Positions 5,658 to 7,573 of a stretch of DNA of 7,573 bases are shown one piece after another (position 1 is the first letter of the stretch; each line of letters starts with the position of its first letter). The DNA is from Gammaproteobacteria bacterium (GTDB lineage: Bacteria > Pseudomonadota > Gammaproteobacteria > Xanthomonadales > Rhodanobacteraceae), in the NCBI GenBank assembly GCA_005877675.1, contig VBNZ01000170.1, forward strand, positions 2,352-9,924. The letters are read 5' to 3'. Made by a program: the position numbers and the translations under genes. The notes beneath the pieces were generated by a model, which was not told the origin of the DNA, made no database searches, and worked only from the letters and a program-made list of their open reading frames with translations.

Positions 5658-7573
5658 GTGACCACGCCAGCATTGATCCAGGCGATCGATACCATCGCCG
5701 CGCTGATCGAGCGCGGTGGCCTGCGCGCCGCGGAACAGCGGGCGCAGGCCGCACTGCAAGCGTTTCCTGCGGAAGGCGAGTTATGGCGTCTGCTCGGTAT
5801 TGCGCAGCTGCAGTCGAATCGTCCCGACGCCGCGGCGCGCACGCTCGCGCACGCGCGCACGCTCGCGCCGCGCTCAGTCGAGGTACTGTGCAATCTGTCT
5901 GTGGCAGAGATGCAGCGCGGACAGCTCGATGCCGCCTGCAGCGCACTCGAGCAGGCGCTGCAGTTGGATCCGAATCACACCGTGGCGCTCATGCAACTCG
6001 GGCGGCTGCGCGGGCACTTCGGCGACTATGCCGGCGCAACGGCATGTTTCGAACGCGGTGTACGTCTGCAACCGACGCATCCGCAACCATGGCTCGACCT
6101 CGCGAATGTGCGCATGGCCCAGTTTCAATGGGCCGCGGCGGAAGAGCTGATCCGTACCGCGCTGCAGCTCGATCTGAAATACGCGGATGCCTGGTATATG
6201 GCGGGCCTCATGTTCGAGCGATCCGGACGCCTGCAGCAAGCCGCCACGGCATATGAAAACTCGCTCGACCTGCGCCCGAGCGCTCAGGCCACGCATAATC
6301 TCGGACTGATCCACGACCAGCTTGGCGATTGGGACAAGGCAGCGCAGTTATTCGCGCGCGCGCGCAAGCTCGACCCAGGTCTCGCCGATCCACTCTCGCA
6401 TCTGGCCTTCGTCAAGCGTCGCCTGTGCGACTGGAGCGATCTGCCCGCGCTGTCCGCGCAACTCGTCGCCGCGGTCGAGGCGCGCACGCCGCGCATAACG
6501 CCGTTTTCATTTCTCGCCGAGGATACAACGCCCGCACAGCAGCTGGCCTGCGCGCGGACTTTTGCCGCGCAGTTCGCGCCAATGGCGCAGGCCGCTGTCC
6601 CCGCGGCGCGCGCGAGCGAACGCGGGCCCTTGCGTGTCGGTTTTGTTTCGTCCGGCTTCAATCAGCATGCGACCGGGCTGCTCGTGGTCGAGCTCATCGA
6701 ACGTCTGCGCGCGTCCGCAATCGTCAGCGTGGCGTTTGCGACGACGCCAGACGACGGCACCGAACTGCGCCGCCGCCTCGTCGCGGGATTCCACGAATTC
6801 CATGATGTCGCCGGCCGCGCCCTCGAAGCGATTGCGCAGACGATCCGCGATGCGCACTGCGATGTGCTGATCGACATCGACGGCTACTGCATGGGTTCGA
6901 TGCCGCAACTGTTTGCGTTGCGACCTGCTCCGCTCCAGATCAATTGGCTTGCCTATCCGGGCACCCTCGGCGCGCCGTGGTACGACTATCTGATCGCCGA
7001 TCATTTTCTCATTCCTGCCGCACAACGCGCACACTACGACGAAAAGGTCGCCTACCTGCCACGCTGTTATCAGCCGACCGATACGACGCGCAGCGTGATC
7101 GCGCCTCCGCCGCGTGCAGCCTACGGCCTGCCCGCAAATGTATTTGTATACTGCTGCTTCAACGCAAGCTGGAAAATCGCTCCGCCTACGTTTGCACTGT
7201 GGATGCGCATACTTCACGCAGTGCCGGGCAGCGTGCTGTGGTTGCTCGACGGGCCATCTCAGGCCGGCATTGCAATGCGCCTGCGCGCGCACGCGCTCGC
7301 GGCCGGCATCGACCCGGCGCGACTCGTATTCACGCCGAAGCTGCAGCACGCGGACTATCTTGCGTGTTTCCGCCACGCCGATCTGTTCCTCGACACGAAT
7401 CCTTACAACGCGCACACGACGGCTTCGGATGCGATCTACGCAGGCTGTCCCGTGCTGACGCATCCGCGCGAAACCTTTGCATCGCGCGTTGCCGGCAGTC
7501 TTAATCATCAGCTCGGACTCGACGATGAGCTGATCGCCGCGGACGACGAGGACTATGTGTGTCGCGCAATTGA
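5658..7573 (+). CDS. TPR-containing GT41 (OGT/SPINDLY-family) glycosyltransferase, 3' end outside the window
   Basis: The frame is open from GTG 5658 to the edge (638 codons) without a stop. Residues about 40-245 form six or so TPR units, for example DAACSALEQALQLDP, GATACFERGVRLQP and QAATAYENSLDLRP. The GT41 catalytic part follows. Its N-lobe starts at LRVGFVSSGFNQHATG (325-340), where His337 matches the conserved active-site His of O-GlcNAc transferase, and continues with DVLIDIDGY (402-410), LRPAPLQINWLAYPGTLGAP (421-440) and DEKVAYLPRCYQ. The C-lobe has FNASWKIAP (501-509) with the nucleotide-sugar Lys, then NPYNAHTTASDAIYAGCPVL (581-600) and ETFASRVAGSL. Family members transfer a single sugar (GlcNAc, fucose or glucose) from a nucleotide donor to Ser, Thr or Asn of proteins, usually in the cytoplasm. 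No signal peptide is visible. Donor and target cannot be read from the sequence. The conserved Asp of the family's SxDF motif is Gly333. It lies 2 bases behind prfA, so it is probably in the hemA-prfA operon. Confidence 0.9.
   Translation, partial: MTTPALIQAIDTIAALIERGGLRAAEQRAQAALQAFPAEGELWRLLGIAQLQSNRPDAAARTLAHARTLAPRSVEVLCNLSVAEMQRGQLDAACSALEQALQLDPNHTVALMQLGRLRGHFGDYAGATACFERGVRLQPTHPQPWLDLANVRMAQFQWAAAEELIRTALQLDLKYADAWYMAGLMFERSGRLQQAATAYENSLDLRPSAQATHNLGLIHDQLGDWDKAAQLFARARKLDPGLADPLSHLAFVKRRLCDWSDLPALSAQLVAAVEARTPRITPFSFLAEDTTPAQQLACARTFAAQFAPMAQAAVPAARASERGPLRVGFVSSGFNQHATGLLVVELIERLRASAIVSVAFATTPDDGTELRRRLVAGFHEFHDVAGRALEAIAQTIRDAHCDVLIDIDGYCMGSMPQLFALRPAPLQINWLAYPGTLGAPWYDYLIADHFLIPAAQRAHYDEKVAYLPRCYQPTDTTRSVIAPPPRAAYGLPANVFVYCCFNASWKIAPPTFALWMRILHAVPGSVLWLLDGPSQAGIAMRLRAHALAAGIDPARLVFTPKLQHADYLACFRHADLFLDTNPYNAHTTASDAIYAGCPVLTHPRETFASRVAGSLNHQLGLDDELIAADDEDYVCRAI

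Noticed and set aside
5835..5868. 16-base direct repeat (period 18) in the GT41 gene
   Set aside because: It encodes ARTLAH-ARTLAP within a TPR helix of normal length, so it is explained by Ala/Arg/Leu-rich coding at high GC rather than by an insertion.
1..7573. Search for CRISPR arrays, insertion sequences, prophage genes, tRNA or rRNA genes and defence systems
   Set aside because: None seen. Coding density is near complete with housekeeping genes, and the only non-coding stretch over 100 bases is the divergent gap at 3072-3274.

Overview
The window is high-GC chromosomal DNA made almost entirely of housekeeping genes in two divergent, tightly packed gene blocks. The gene content and order fit a gammaproteobacterium. 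A lipoprotein TPR gene, lolB and ispE lie on the minus strand, opposite hemA and prfA on the plus strand, which is the arrangement I know from Pseudomonas. The base composition and protein sequences make a Xanthomonadales/Lysobacterales-type organism a reasonable guess. That assignment is inference from recall, not a database result.

Minus-strand block, read from 3071 down to 1: (i) a 609-residue outer-membrane TPR lipoprotein that resembles and is syntenic with LbcA of Pseudomonas; (ii) lolB, the outer-membrane receptor that inserts lipoproteins, overlapping the TPR gene by 29 bases; (iii) ispE, the CDP-ME kinase of the MEP isoprenoid pathway, overlapping lolB by 4 bases and running off the left edge. 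ispE is broken near its start. About 20 bases that should encode the residues after the 'DGY' motif are missing, and the frame shifts. The rest of the gene is intact and well conserved, so this is either a very recent lesion or a sequence/assembly error.

The 203-base divergent gap (3072-3274) holds two consecutive inverted repeats (3106-3134 and 3138-3168), an extended -10 promoter candidate for hemA (3208-3216), a weak -10 candidate facing the other way, and a short palindrome in the presumed hemA leader.

Plus-strand block, 3275 to the right edge: hemA (glutamyl-tRNA reductase, first committed step of C5-pathway tetrapyrrole synthesis), prfA (release factor 1, starting inside the hemA stop codon), and, 2 bases after prfA, a TPR-plus-GT41 (OGT/SPINDLY-type) glycosyltransferase that is cut by the window end. 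The position after prfA is where prmC, the methyltransferase for the RF1 GGQ glutamine, is commonly found. Its absence there is the main contextual oddity.

I saw no mobile element, CRISPR array, tRNA, rRNA, phage gene or defence system. I do not think the window contains an undescribed system. The points worth a second look are the ispE lesion, the paired inverted repeats, and the glycosyltransferase embedded in the hemA-prfA operon.
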